NCBI RefSeq assembly: GCF_029714325.1
Contig: NZ_CP121666.1
Span: forward strand, 1,240,001 to 1,304,000
DNA from: Bradyrhizobium sp. CB1717
GTDB taxonomy: Bacteria; Pseudomonadota; Alphaproteobacteria; Rhizobiales; Xanthobacteraceae
Reading direction: 5' to 3'
DNA length: 64,000 bases
How positions within the stretch are numbered: position 1 is the first letter of the stretch; every line of letters starts with the position of its first letter. The translations under genes and the position numbers were made by a program. Below, piece after piece: positions 45,561-54,540 of the stretch. The notes under the pieces were generated by a model. The model was not told the origin of the DNA. It did not search any database and saw only the letters and a program-made list of their open reading frames with translations.

Positions 45561-46532
45561 CTACGCCGCCCCGATCAAAACCCCCACCGCCAACACGATG
45601 GCGCCGCCGAGCACGATCTGGAACACCGCCTGGAGGAACGGCGTGTCCATGTAGCGCGAGCGGATGAAGGCGATCGCCCACAATTCGAAGAACACGACGA
45701 CGCAGGCGATTCCCGTCGCGATCCAGAATGCATTGGGCCAGCTGTCGGGCACGAGATAAGGCGCGGTGTGGCCGAGCCCGCCGAGCGTCGTCATCGCGCC
45801 GCAGGTGACGCCGCGCAGCCAGGGCGAGCCGCGCCCGGTCAGCGAGCCGTCGTCGGACAAGGCTTCCGCAAAGCCCATGCTGATGCCGGCGCCGATCGAG
45901 GCGGCGAGGCCGACGAGAAACGTCTGCCAGTTCTGATGCGTGGCGAAGGCCGCCGCGAACAGCGGCGCCAGGGTCGAGACCGAGCCGTCCATCAGGCCGG
46001 CAAGGCCCGGCTGCACATATTGCAGCACGAACATGCGCCTGCGGGTGCGGTCCTCCTCGGCGCGGACGTCGGGCTTCAGGATCTCGCCGGTCAGCCGCGC
46101 CGCGGTGTGCTCGTGGTTCTTCTCGGCCTCGGCGAGGTCGCCGAGCAGCCGGCGCACGTTGACGTCCTCGGCCTGCTCGGCAGCCTTCGCGTAGAAACGC
46201 TCGGCCTCGAGCTCCATGGTCTCGACTTCCCTTCGGATGGTGTCGAGCGGCAGGTTCTTGGTCAGCCAGATCGGGCGGCGGCGCAGGAAACCCCTGACGT
46301 CATCGCGGCGGATCGGCGGCAGATGCTGGCCGAAGCGCTGCTCGTACATCTCCAGCAGCATGTGACGATGGCCGCGCTCCTCCTCGGCCATCTGCTCGAA
46401 CAGCTTGGCCGAGTCCGGATAGCGCTCCTTCAAATCCTCGGCGAAGGTCATGTAGATGCGGCTGTCCTCCTCCTCGGAGGAGATCGCGACCGCCAGCACC
46501 TCGCGCTCGGTCAGATCGGCAAAATTCTTCAC
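45561..46532 (-). CDS. mbfA: MbfA, membrane-bound ferritin-like iron exporter
   Basis: The 323-residue protein fuses a ferritin-like helical domain (residues 8-150) to a VIT1/CCC1-type membrane transporter (about 171-323). Iron ligands are visible at E20-E22, in EEERGH (50-55) and in EAEKNHEH (135-142), and the membrane part begins [20 protein letters not shown]. MbfA of Bradyrhizobium exports iron and is repressed by Irr when iron is scarce. A perfect iron control element lies 16 bases upstream of the start, which supports both the gene call and the regulation. The neighbours are unrelated. Confidence 0.93.
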   Translation of the reverse strand: MKNFADLTEREVLAVAISSEEEDSRIYMTFAEDLKERYPDSAKLFEQMAEEERGHRHMLLEMYEQRFGQHLPPIRRDDVRGFLRRRPIWLTKNLPLDTIRREVETMELEAERFYAKAAEQAEDVNVRRLLGDLAEAEKNHEHTAARLTGEILKPDVRAEEDRTRRRMFVLQYVQPGLAGLMDGSVSTLAPLFAAAFATHQNWQTFLVGLAASIGAGISMGFAEALSDDGSLTGRGSPWLRGVTCGAMTTLGGLGHTAPYLVPDSWPNAFWIATGIACVVVFFELWAIAFIRSRYMDTPFLQAVFQIVLGGAIVLAVGVLIGAA

Positions 46533-46547
46533 GGCGGCCCTGCGTCA

Positions 46548-46572
46548 ATAGTTTAGAACTATTCTAAACTAT
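46548..46572 (-). promoter_or_regulatory. Iron control element (Irr-binding ICE) upstream of mbfA
   Basis: ATAGTTTAGAA (46548-46558) and TTCTAAACTAT (46562-46572) are exact reverse complements separated by CTA. The core TTTAGAA with TTCTAAA is the Irr box of Rhizobiales. Its position close to the start codon suits repression of mbfA under low iron. Confidence 0.88.
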
Positions 46573-46599
46573 ATAAGGCGCCGCGGTTTCCGGGTCAAA

Positions 46600-47748
46600 T
46601 CAGGCCGTGCCAGCCTTCGCGAGGAAATCGAGCAGCAACCGGCTCACCTCGGCCGGCTGCTCCTGCTGCACCCAGTGGCCGGCGCCGTCGACGAGATGGC
46701 AGCCGAGCATCTTCGTGCAGCCGCGCCCCTGCATCGCCTCGAACACGCCGGGCCGCTGATGGGTGCCCCAATCCTGCTTGCCGGAGATGAAGCCGGACGG
46801 CACGTCGATGCTGCGGCCTGCGAACAGCCGCATCTCGCTGTTGAGCATGCCCGACGTGCCGTAGCGATACCATTGCAGCCCGCCCTGGAATCCGGTGCGG
46901 CTGTATTCGGCGCTGTAATAGGCGAGGTCGCTGTCCGGCAGCCATTGGTTCGCGGCGATCGCGGCCGGCGAGGGCATCTCCTTCGCCACCGTCTCGGCCA
47001 TGGTCTCGTTCAGATCCATCACATAATAGGTCGGCAGCTTCGCCAGCTCATCCGCCGACCACGATTGCAGCGGATACGGCTTGTTGTCGGTCCAGTCCGC
47101 GCTCTTGTGATGATAATAGGCGCGCAGGAAATCATGCACGCCCTGCGACGCGTGCTGCATGTCCGCGTTGGCCGGACGTGTCGCGTAGTACCATTGATAG
47201 TGCTTGCGCGGGCGCGGCAGCGCGGCGAGCTCGCGATGAACGGCGTCTTCGGCCGCGGGTTTTGCGGGACGATCAACTGTGTCGAATGGCAGCGGCGGCG
47301 CTCCGCCGAACGGCGCGCTCATCAGCGTCACCGAGCGAAACACATCGGGCCGGATCAGCGCACACCACGCCGCCACCGGGCTGCCGAAATCGTGCCCGGC
47401 GAGATCGACCTGCCTGTAGCCGAAGGCCGACACCAGAGCGAGCGCATCGCGCACCAGGTTGAGGAGAGAGAACGGCGCGAGATCGTCGTCATAGTCCGCG
47501 GTCCATCCTGTGGTGCGGCCATAGCCGCGCTGGTCCGGCGCGATCACGTGATAGCCGGCGGCGGCCAGCGCCGGCATCACCTTGCGCCAGGAGAAGGCCA
47601 GCTCGGGAAAGCCGTGCAGCAGCAGGATGCAGGGACGGCCCTTTGTCTCGAAGCCGGCTTCGAGCACATGCATGCGCAAGCCGTTGATGCCGTCGATGTA
47701 GCGCGAGCGGATTCCGGCGGGCAGGGGGATGTCGGGGAGCGCGGTCAT
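46600..47748 (-). CDS. Alpha/beta hydrolase, epoxide-hydrolase-like
   Basis: The ATG at 47748, preceded by AAGGAGG, gives 382 residues; the longer frame to 47838 reads through a repeat. The fold shows the oxyanion motif HGFPE (45-49), nucleophile D120 in GHDFGS and the closing histidine in VDGAGHWVQQEQP. An aspartate nucleophile suggests epoxide hydrolase or dehalogenase chemistry. Substrate and pathway are unknown; it ends 28 bases from the iron control element. Confidence 0.88.
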   Translation of the reverse strand: MTALPDIPLPAGIRSRYIDGINGLRMHVLEAGFETKGRPCILLLHGFPELAFSWRKVMPALAAAGYHVIAPDQRGYGRTTGWTADYDDDLAPFSLLNLVRDALALVSAFGYRQVDLAGHDFGSPVAAWCALIRPDVFRSVTLMSAPFGGAPPLPFDTVDRPAKPAAEDAVHRELAALPRPRKHYQWYYATRPANADMQHASQGVHDFLRAYYHHKSADWTDNKPYPLQSWSADELAKLPTYYVMDLNETMAETVAKEMPSPAAIAANQWLPDSDLAYYSAEYSRTGFQGGLQWYRYGTSGMLNSEMRLFAGRSIDVPSGFISGKQDWGTHQRPGVFEAMQGRGCTKMLGCHLVDGAGHWVQQEQPAEVSRLLLDFLAKAGTA

Positions 47749-47760
47749 CGTGTCCTCCTT

Positions 47761-47921
47761 ACCCTCCCCTGGAGGGGGAGGGTCGATCGCGCGAAGCGCG
47801 AGCGGGGTGGGGTGATCTCTCGACACGGGCAGTTTCAACGAGGAGAGACCGTCACCCCACCTCGGTTCGCATTTCGCTCCGCTGCATGCGAACCGATCCT
47901 CCCCCTCCAGGGGAGGATGGG
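47761..47921. repeat. Palindromic repeat family A-like, copy 4
   Basis: ACCCTCCCCTGGAGGGGGAG at the left and CTCCCCCTCCAGGGGAGG at the right are opposed arms, with GGTGGGGTGA and GTCACCCCACC as inner arms. The layout is that of family A but with GGAGG cores. Confidence 0.7.
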
Positions 47922-47946
47922 AGTTCGCGGCGCGAGCCGCGCTAGA

Positions 47947-48816
47947 CTACACTGCCGCACACACGAACGCATTGCCCTTGCGCCGGATCTTCCCCACCGA
48001 CGGTGACGGAAAATGCGCGGTGCAGCACAGCGTCTCGGTGTCGCAATAGCGCTCCAGGAAGCTGCGGCGTGTCGTGGCCGCCCTGGCCGGGTCGACGTCG
48101 AACTTGATCGACAGCTCCGGATAGAGCGTCTGCAACGGCGAATGCATGAGATCGCCTGAAAATACCGCATCGTCCTTGCCGCGGCCCATCGTGATGGCGA
48201 TGTGGCCCGGCGTGTGACCCGGCGTCGGCAGGATGCGGACGTGATCGCCGATCTGGTGGTCGTTGCCGACGAGCTCGTGCCTGTTAGCCTCGACCACCGG
48301 CAGCACGCTGTCGGCGAAGGGCGGAATCTCCGTCTTCGCATTCTCCGCGAACCAGTGGTCGTATTCCTGCCTGGCGAAGATGTAACGCGCCTTGGGGAAG
48401 GTCGGCACCCAGCGGCCGTTCTCCAGCCGCGTGTTCCAGCCGACGTGATCGACATGCAGATGCGTGCACATCACGAAGTCGATGTCGCCAGGCGAGAACC
48501 CGGCGGCGCTGAGTCCGCGCAGATAGGTGTCGTCGGTCTTCATGTTCCATTTCGGACGATTGGGGCGCGGCTTGTCGTTGCCGATGCAGCTGTCGACGAG
48601 GATGGTGTGGTGCGGCGTCTTCACCACATAGGACTGGAAGCACAGCAGCAGCACATCGTTGTCGTCGAGCGCCTTGGCCCGCCGCATCCACGTCCGGTTC
48701 TCGGCCAGCACTTCGTCCGTCAGTCCCGGCAGCATCTCCAGCGCCGGGACGAACGAGGTTTCCTGCTCGATGACGCGATGGATGGTGAGATCACCGACCG
48801 TGTATTTCAGGCTCAT
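47947..48816 (-). CDS. MBL-fold metallo-hydrolase, first paralogue
   Basis: The ATG at 48816, preceded by GGGAG, gives 289 residues; the frame extension to 49119 lies inside the GST gene. The dizinc motif is CTHLHVDHVGW, followed by the His of PTPGHTPGHIAI and the Asp of VFSGDLMHSP. The class includes lactonases, glyoxalase II-like enzymes and others. It begins 17 bases after the GST stop and may form an operon with it. It is clearly related to the gene at 50659. Confidence 0.88.
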   Translation of the reverse strand: MSLKYTVGDLTIHRVIEQETSFVPALEMLPGLTDEVLAENRTWMRRAKALDDNDVLLLCFQSYVVKTPHHTILVDSCIGNDKPRPNRPKWNMKTDDTYLRGLSAAGFSPGDIDFVMCTHLHVDHVGWNTRLENGRWVPTFPKARYIFARQEYDHWFAENAKTEIPPFADSVLPVVEANRHELVGNDHQIGDHVRILPTPGHTPGHIAITMGRGKDDAVFSGDLMHSPLQTLYPELSIKFDVDPARAATTRRSFLERYCDTETLCCTAHFPSPSVGKIRRKGNAFVCAAV

Positions 48817-48833
48817 GAGAACTCCCGCGTAGG

Positions 48834-49445
48834 TTACGCTGGAGGCGGCACCGAGATCTTCACGGAGGGCCGCTTCAGCATCTTCTGGTGGAAGGCGTCG
48901 AGCTTCGGATAGGCCTTGCGCCAGCCGCAATCGGCGAAGCGGAAATCGGCATAGCCGAGCACGCAGACGAGACCGATCTGCGAGATGTCGAACGGACCGT
49001 TCAGCACGTCGGGCATGTTCTCGAAGCGCGCCATGCCGGTCCAGGCCCGGTTCCAATGGTCGTCCGACCACGCCTGCCATTGCAGGCCCTGCGGCCGCAC
49101 CATCTTCTCGTAGCGGCACAGCAGCATGGAATCGAGCATGCCGTTGATCAGGGAGTGATTGGTCTTGGCCTTCCAGCGCTGCGGGCCGTAATCCGGGATC
49201 AGGCTGCCGCCGGCCATCTCGTTGAGATATTCGACGATGACGTAGGAATCCAAAATGACGTCGCCGTCATTGGTGATCAGCACCGGCAGCTTCTTCAGCG
49301 GCGTGATCTTCGAATAGTCCTCGTTGGCCGTGCCCGGCGCCACGGTTGCGGGTGTCAGCTCGATCTTGTCGATCAGCCCGAGCTCGATCGCGGCGATGCG
49401 CACCTTGCGGGCGAAGGGCGAGGCGGGGGAGAAGGTGAGCTTCAT
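48834..49445 (-). CDS. Glutathione S-transferase-like protein
   Basis: The 203-residue protein has an N-terminal thioredoxin-like domain (MKLTFSPASPFARKVRIAAIELGL, then PLKKLPVLITNDGDVILDSYVIVEYL) and a helical C-terminal domain. S7 or S9 is in place for glutathione activation. It may conjugate glutathione to a hydrophobic compound. It precedes the MBL hydrolase on the same strand. Confidence 0.88.
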   Translation of the reverse strand: MKLTFSPASPFARKVRIAAIELGLIDKIELTPATVAPGTANEDYSKITPLKKLPVLITNDGDVILDSYVIVEYLNEMAGGSLIPDYGPQRWKAKTNHSLINGMLDSMLLCRYEKMVRPQGLQWQAWSDDHWNRAWTGMARFENMPDVLNGPFDISQIGLVCVLGYADFRFADCGWRKAYPKLDAFHQKMLKRPSVKISVPPPA

Positions 49446-49479
49446 GGAACGATCCTGATGAACATCCGGCGGTTGTTTT

Positions 49480-49566
49480 CGTCATTGCGAGCGAAGCGAA
49501 GCAATCCAGACTGTCTCCGTAGAAAGAACCTGGATTGCTTCGTCGCAAGAGCTCCTCGCAATGACG
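49480..49566. repeat. Palindromic repeat family D, copy 3
   Basis: It begins CGTCATTGCGAGCGAAGCGA and ends GAGCTCCTCGCAATGACG. It lies between co-directional minus-strand genes, as all four copies do. Confidence 0.85.
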
Positions 49567-49582
49567 GGGAGAGGGCGGAGGC

Positions 49583-50425
49583 TTACGCCGCGATGATCTC
49601 CTGGCGCTGCTCGCCGAGGCCCTCGATGCCGAGCGTCACGACGTCGCCGACATTGAGGAAGGTCGGCGGCTTCATGCCGAGGCCGACGCCGGGCGGGGTG
49701 CCGGTGGTGATGATGTCGCCCGGCAGCAGCGTCATGAACTGCGAGACATAGGAGATGCACTTGGCCATCGAGAAGATCATGGTCTTGGTCGAGCCGGTCT
49801 GGCGGCGCTGGCCGTTGACGTCGAGCCACATCGACAGGTTCTGCACGTCCTTGATCTCGTCCTTGGTCGCGAGCCAGGGGCCGACCGGGCCGAAGGTGTC
49901 GTGCGACTTGCCCTTGGTCCACTGTCCCAGGCGCTCGATCTGGAAGGCGCGCTCGGAGACGTCGTTGCAGACGCAATAGCCGGCGACGTAGTTCAGCGCG
50001 TCGGCTTCCGAGACATATTTGGCGCGGGTGCCGATGATGGCGGCGATCTCGACCTCCCAGTCGAGCTTGGTCGAGCCGCGCGGCTTCTCGACCGCATCGT
50101 TCGGGCCGGAGAGCGAGGTGTTGGCCTTCATGAAGATGATCGGCTCGGTCGGGATCGCCGCGCCCGTTTCCTTGGCGTGGTCGCTGTAATTGAGGCCGAT
50201 GGCGACGAATTTCGAGATGCCGGTGACGGGCGCGCCGAATCGCGGCTTGCCGGAGACGGCGGGCAGCGAGGCGGGGTCGAGGGCCGCCAGCTTCTTCAGG
50301 GACTCCGGCGAATAAGCCTCGCCCGTGAGGTCCTTCACATGCGCCGACAGGTCGCGCAACTGGCCGGATTTGTCGATCAGGCCGGGCTTTTCCGCACCCT
50401 TTTCGCCATAACGAACAAGCTTCAT
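49583..50425 (-). CDS. Fumarylacetoacetate hydrolase family protein
   Basis: The ATG at 50425, preceded by GGGAGAAACGAG, gives 280 residues. The FAH fold shows the active-site pattern IGLNYSDHAKE, the metal-binding acidic residues in LDWEVEIAAIIG, GYCVCNDVSERAFQ and the closing GDIITTGTPPGVGLG. Such enzymes cleave or hydrate beta-diketo acids in aromatic breakdown. It belongs to the group of catabolic genes from 42 to 57 kb but has no tight operon partner. Confidence 0.9.
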   Translation of the reverse strand: MKLVRYGEKGAEKPGLIDKSGQLRDLSAHVKDLTGEAYSPESLKKLAALDPASLPAVSGKPRFGAPVTGISKFVAIGLNYSDHAKETGAAIPTEPIIFMKANTSLSGPNDAVEKPRGSTKLDWEVEIAAIIGTRAKYVSEADALNYVAGYCVCNDVSERAFQIERLGQWTKGKSHDTFGPVGPWLATKDEIKDVQNLSMWLDVNGQRRQTGSTKTMIFSMAKCISYVSQFMTLLPGDIITTGTPPGVGLGMKPPTFLNVGDVVTLGIEGLGEQRQEIIAA

Positions 50426-50529
50426 TCTCGTTTCTCCCTGGAAATGGACCGATCGGTTAAACAGCTTCATGGAACAGGGCGGCGGGAAATTCAACCGCTC
50501 AAAACGGGGCGCATTGCAGCCCTTACTTT

Positions 50530-50656
50530 GTAGGGTGGGTTAGAACGGGCTGCGCGAAGCGCAGTCCGGGCGTAACCCACCTCTTCTCTCTCCAAGGATG
50601 CAGACGTGGTGGGTTAGCCCCGCGGTTTGCGCTCCGCGCAATCCGCGGGGCTATCG
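50530..50656. repeat. Palindromic element related to family C
   Basis: GTAGGGTGGGTTAG and GTAACCCACC form one pair of opposed arms, and GTGGTGGGTTAGCCCCGCGG with CCGCGGGGCTA forms another. It resembles family C in its first ten bases but differs beyond. Confidence 0.55.
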
Positions 50657-50658
50657 CG

Positions 50659-51507
50659 TCATTGCAGCGCCACAAACCTGAACGCGTCCCCGTCGCGCCT
50701 GATGTGCCCGGCCGAAAAATGCCCGCCGATCACCAGCGTCTGCGTGTCGGCAAAGCGGCCGAACAGCGCTGCCCGCGTCGCCGCCGATTGCGCCTGGTCG
50801 GAATCGGCGGTCGAGGACCAGTCGAGATGCGCCATCTGGCAGGGATGATGGGCGACGTCACCGGTGAGCAGGCCCTGCTCGCCGTCCGACCGGATCAGCA
50901 TGCTCATGTGTCCGGGACTGTGGCCCGGGGTAGGGATCATGCTGATCTCGTCGCAGAGCTGATGATCGCTCCGGATCAGATCGGCCCGGTCCGCGTCGAC
51001 GATCGGCTGCACGGAATCGCCAAACACGGCGGCCTTGTCCGGCTCGATGGAATGGTCGCGCCAGTGCTCGTATTCGGTGCGGCCGAAGACGTAACGCGCC
51101 TTCGGGAAGGTCGGCACCCATTTGTCGTCGACCAGCTTCGTGTTCCAGCCGACGTGATCGACATGAAGATGTGTGCAGAGCACGGTGTCGATACTCTCGG
51201 GCGGAAAGCCTGCCGCCGTCATCGTCTCCAGGAACGGTGTGGTGCGGTTGTTCCAGGTCGGGACGCCGCGGCCTTGCTTGTCGTTGCCAAGGCCGGTGTC
51301 GACCACGATGCGCTGGTTCGGCGTTTCCACCACCAGCGAATGGATCGACATCTTCAGCCGGCCCTCTTCGGTGGCGAAATGCGGGATCAGCCAGGGCAGC
51401 TTCCGGATTTCATCATTGCTCGCCAGCGGCAGGATGAAGCGGGTCGAGCCGACCGTCTCCAATTCCACCACCTTGGTGATCTTGACCCTGCCCACTTTCC
51501 ACTGCAT
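50659..51507 (-). CDS. MBL-fold metallo-hydrolase, second paralogue
   Basis: The ATG at 51507 has GGAAGG at a good distance and gives 282 residues; ATGs at 51522, 51546 and 51570 are possible but weaker. The zinc motif is CTHLHVDHVGW, followed by PTPGHSPGHMSML and LTGDVAHHP. Long stretches, such as KWVPTFPKARYVFGRTEYEHW, match the first paralogue closely, so the two derive from one duplication. The substrate is unknown. Confidence 0.87.
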   Translation of the reverse strand: MQWKVGRVKITKVVELETVGSTRFILPLASNDEIRKLPWLIPHFATEEGRLKMSIHSLVVETPNQRIVVDTGLGNDKQGRGVPTWNNRTTPFLETMTAAGFPPESIDTVLCTHLHVDHVGWNTKLVDDKWVPTFPKARYVFGRTEYEHWRDHSIEPDKAAVFGDSVQPIVDADRADLIRSDHQLCDEISMIPTPGHSPGHMSMLIRSDGEQGLLTGDVAHHPCQMAHLDWSSTADSDQAQSAATRAALFGRFADTQTLVIGGHFSAGHIRRDGDAFRFVALQ

Positions 51508-51639
51508 CGGGCGCCTTCCCATGTTCTCGTTTTGGTGCCGAAACATGCGGTTTTCCGCCGTCAAGCGCAATGGATCATCTGGTGCGATGCGGCGTTATCG
51601 CGGGAACCCCAAGAGAATGCGACGACAAAAGAGGCTGCC

Positions 51640-52116
51640 ATGCCAGAGCTTGCAATTTCCGCCGAGAAAGTCGCCTTCATCATCGAGAAGGCGCGCGAAT
51701 TCGACGCCAAGGAAGGGGATGTCGATCCCGATTCGGGCTCGAACCCGAGCGATGACGATGCGGTCGATGTGCTCGGGGATGACGGCTCCGATCCGGTCGC
51801 CAGCGAGATCGGTGGCTTCATCGTTGCCCTGAACGAGGACGAGCAGGTCGATCTCGTTGCGCTGACCTGGCTCGGTCGTGGCGACGGCACGATCGATGAC
51901 TGGGATGACTTACGTGCCCGCGCCGTGGAAGCGCGGTCCGAGTATCGCAAGCCCCGGCACGAAACGGTGCAGTACCTGCTCGGCGAACCGATGCTGGGCG
52001 ATCTGCTCGCCGATGGTCTCGATGCCTTCGGTATCGACTGGACCGACGAGCGCCTCACCGCCGATTCCTCCGATCCCAGCGAGCGGGACGAGGACGAGCC
52101 GACGAAGCAGCGGTGA
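51640..52116 (+). CDS. DUF3775 family protein
   Basis: The ATG at 51640 gives 158 residues. The sequence ISAEKVAFIIEKAREFDAKEG, EIGGFIVALNEDEQVDLVALTWLGRGDGTIDDW and VQYLLGEPMLGDLLADGLDAFG is typical of DUF3775. The protein is very acidic; its function is not known. The longer frame back to 50662 runs antisense through the MBL gene and is rejected. Confidence 0.78.
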   Translation: MPELAISAEKVAFIIEKAREFDAKEGDVDPDSGSNPSDDDAVDVLGDDGSDPVASEIGGFIVALNEDEQVDLVALTWLGRGDGTIDDWDDLRARAVEARSEYRKPRHETVQYLLGEPMLGDLLADGLDAFGIDWTDERLTADSSDPSERDEDEPTKQR

Positions 52117-52124
52117 TCAAAGCG

Positions 52125-52152
52125 CTCTCTCCCCGCAGGAGCGGGGAGAGAG
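52125..52152. terminator. Perfect 12-bp hairpin between convergent genes
   Basis: CTCTCTCCCCGC (52125-52136) and GCGGGGAGAGAG (52141-52152) pair exactly around AGGA. It lies 9 bases after the DUF3775 stop and 9 bases before the SDR stop. No T-run follows, so a two-way block to transcription is only inferred. Confidence 0.5.
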
Positions 52153-52160
52153 AAGGGGCG

Positions 52161-52943
52161 TTACAGCGTGCCCGGGAAGGCGCCACCATCGAGCAGAATG
52201 TTCTGTCCCGTGATGAAGCCGGCCTTGGCGCCGCAGAGGAAGGCGCAGGCATAGCCGAACTCATCGGGCTGGCCGAAGCGGCCCGCCGGGTTGAGCTTGG
52301 CGCGCTCGGCCAGAATCTGCTCCGGTGTCGTGCCGCGCTTGTCGGCTTCGGCCTTCGCGGTGCCGGTCAGGCGGTCGGTCTCGAACGGGCCCGGCAAGAG
52401 GCCGTTGATGGTGACGTTGTTGATCACCGTCTTGCGCGACAGGCCGGCGATGAAGCCGGTGAGGCCGGCGCGCGCGCCGTTGGAGAGGCCGAGGATGTCG
52501 ATCGGCGCCTTCACCGCGGCCGAGGTGATGTTGACGATGCGGCCGAACTTGCGCGCCATCATGCCGTCCACGGTCGCCTTGATCAGCTCGATCGGCGTGA
52601 GCATGTTGGCGTCGATCGCCTTGATCCAGTCGTCGCGGGTCCAGTTGCGGAAATCGCCGGGCGGCGGGCCGCCGGCATTGTTGATCAGAATGTCGGGATC
52701 CGGGCAGGCCTTCAGCACGGCTTCGCGCCCCGCAGGCGTCGTGATGTCGCCGACGATCTCGGTGACCGTCACGCCGGGATAGGCCTTCCGGATCTCGTCG
52801 GCCGTCTTCTTCAGCGCGTCGGCGCCCCGCGCCGTCAGCGTGACATGAACGCCGGCTTCGGCCAGCGAGATGGCGCAAGCGCGGCCGAGGCCCTTGCTGG
52901 ATGCGCAGACGATGGCGCGGCGACCTTTGATCCCAAGATCCAC
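52161..52943 (-). CDS. Atypical SDR protein lacking the YxxxK pair
   Basis: The GTG at 52943, preceded by GGGAGTGAAACA, gives 260 residues; no ATG is in a credible place. The cofactor loop CASSKGLGRACA and NNAGG are present. At the active site the sequence is TSAAVKAPIDILGLSNGARAGLTGF, so the usual YxxxK is LxxxR. The C-terminal part (GRFGQPDEFGYACAFLCGAKAGFITGQNILLDGG) is normal. It resembles beta-ketoacyl reductase-like proteins that are poor or altered oxidoreductases. Confidence 0.78.
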   Translation of the reverse strand: MDLGIKGRRAIVCASSKGLGRACAISLAEAGVHVTLTARGADALKKTADEIRKAYPGVTVTEIVGDITTPAGREAVLKACPDPDILINNAGGPPPGDFRNWTRDDWIKAIDANMLTPIELIKATVDGMMARKFGRIVNITSAAVKAPIDILGLSNGARAGLTGFIAGLSRKTVINNVTINGLLPGPFETDRLTGTAKAEADKRGTTPEQILAERAKLNPAGRFGQPDEFGYACAFLCGAKAGFITGQNILLDGGAFPGTL

Positions 52944-53073
52944 TGTTTCACTCCCGAAAATAGCAGGCAGGTTTTGGACGGCGGCCACCTTAACCAACTG
53001 TGGAGCCGCTGATAAGAGACGGGCCCGCGTCAAAATGCATGCGCGCCGGCGCGAGCGATGCAAATGCGCCTGA

Positions 53074-53586
53074 TCAGATACGCCGCTCCTGCTTGAGGCG
53101 GTCGATCACGGACGCTGCCTCCGGCGGCAGTGACTTGAAACCCATCTGGCCGACCGTGGAGAACAACGGCCGCAGATGCGAGCCGGCGAGGAATGGCGGC
53201 TGGTGGTTCGCCGGCACGATCCGGTCGAACACCAGCACCAGCGTAGTGGCGACGAGGCCGACCCTGACGGCGCCGAGCGCGGCGCCGCCGAGCCGGTCGC
53301 CGATCCCGGCCTCGCCGACCGTGTCGTCCAACACGAAGCGGCCAATATGTCCGAACAGCATGCCGACGACGACAAAGATGCCGAAGAACCAGATCCAGTT
53401 CTGCAGCTGCGGCGCGTTCGGATTGCCTGCGATCTGCGGCGCGATCAGCGGCATCAGCGCGACCGCGATCGGTGCGGCGATGAGATAGGCGAGGATGGTC
53501 ATGCCGCTGCGGAGCAGGCCGGTCCTGAAACCCAGGCCCACCGCGACGGCGAGCGCGGCGTAGACGGCGAGATCGAAACTGTTCAT
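53074..53586 (-). CDS. CvpA-family membrane protein
   Basis: The ATG at 53586 gives 170 residues; a GTG two codons upstream is also possible. Four membrane helices are predicted (about residues 5-22, 28-50, 63-85 and 100-122) with a soluble C-terminal tail. The pattern NSFDLAVYAALAVAVGLGFRTGLLRS fits CvpA. CvpA-like proteins affect envelope integrity and colicin production; no purF neighbour is seen here. Confidence 0.7.
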   Translation of the reverse strand: MNSFDLAVYAALAVAVGLGFRTGLLRSGMTILAYLIAAPIAVALMPLIAPQIAGNPNAPQLQNWIWFFGIFVVVGMLFGHIGRFVLDDTVGEAGIGDRLGGAALGAVRVGLVATTLVLVFDRIVPANHQPPFLAGSHLRPLFSTVGQMGFKSLPPEAASVIDRLKQERRI

Positions 53587-53707
53587 GACCACAACCCTGA
53601 CTAGATGGAACGAATGAACGCCGGGCCGGTCATTCCGGTTTCAGATCGTTAAAATCGTCTGTATTGATGGCTCCAAAACAGCAGGGGTTGCGCGCAAGGA
53701 CATCGTC

Positions 53708-54469
53708 ATGTCAGACCTATTCGACGTCAGTAAAGAAACCATCCTCGTCACGGGCGCAAGCCAGGGGCTGGGGCGGCAGTTTGCCCGGGTACTGGCAGCG
53801 CATGGCGCAGCTGTCGCGCTCGCCGCGCGGCAGACGGATAAGTTGAAGAGCCTCGAAGACGAAATTCGCGGCAAGGGCGGCCGTGCCGCCGCCGTCGCGC
53901 TCGACGTCACCGACACCGCCTCGATCGCGAAGGCTGTCGATGCGGCGGAAGCTGCGCTTGGTCCCGTCACGGTGCTGATCAACAATGCCGGCATCGCCAT
54001 CGAAAAGCTCGCGACCGAGCAGACCGAGGCCGATTGGGACGCCGTGATCGGCGCCAATCTCAAGGGCGCCTATTTCCTTGCGACCGAAATCGCCCGCCGC
54101 ATGATCGCGCGCAAGCAGGAAGGCAACATCGTCAACATCGCCTCCGTGCTCGGCACCGGCGTCTTGAAGGCGGTTTCGCCTTACGCGATCTCCAAGGCCG
54201 GCATCATCCAGGCGACCAAAGCGATGGCGCTGGAGCTCGCCGGGCAAAACATCCGCATCAACGCGCTTGCGCCCGGCTATATCGACACCGAAATGAATCA
54301 CGCCTTCTGGTCCTCGCCCGCAGGCGAGCGCCTCGCCAAACGCATCCCCCAGCGCCGCGTCGGCGCCGAATCCGATCTCGACGGCGCGATCCTGCTGCTG
54401 GCGTCGAAGGCGTCGCGGTATATGACGGGGAGCGTGGTGACGGTGGATGGCGGGTTCTTGTTGAATTGA
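53708..54469 (+). CDS. Short-chain dehydrogenase/reductase (classical, FabG-like)
   Basis: The 253-residue protein has all catalytic elements: TGASQGLGRQFA, NNAG, the serine in NIASVLG and Y-x-x-x-K in SPYAISKAG. The end, GAILLLASKASRYMTGSVVTVDGG, is typical of 3-oxoacyl reductase-like SDRs. It is transcribed alone from a 120-bp gap after the CvpA gene. The substrate is unknown. Confidence 0.88.
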   Translation: MSDLFDVSKETILVTGASQGLGRQFARVLAAHGAAVALAARQTDKLKSLEDEIRGKGGRAAAVALDVTDTASIAKAVDAAEAALGPVTVLINNAGIAIEKLATEQTEADWDAVIGANLKGAYFLATEIARRMIARKQEGNIVNIASVLGTGVLKAVSPYAISKAGIIQATKAMALELAGQNIRINALAPGYIDTEMNHAFWSSPAGERLAKRIPQRRVGAESDLDGAILLLASKASRYMTGSVVTVDGGFLLN

Positions 54470-54502
54470 GCAAGGTTGTATCGCTTGGAAGGCACCATTT
54501 AC

Positions 54503-54540
54503 TCCGCCGTCGTCCCGGCCTTCGCCGGGACGACGGCGGA
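54503..54540. repeat. Palindromic repeat family F, copy 3, perfect 17-bp arms
   Basis: TCCGCCGTCGTCCCGGC (54503-54519) and GCCGGGACGACGGCGGA (54524-54540) pair exactly around CTTC. It lies between convergent genes. Confidence 0.75.

Noticed and set aside
50662..51639. Upstream extension of the DUF3775 gene
   Set aside because: It is antisense to the complete MBL hydrolase gene, and the family domain begins right at the ATG at 51640.
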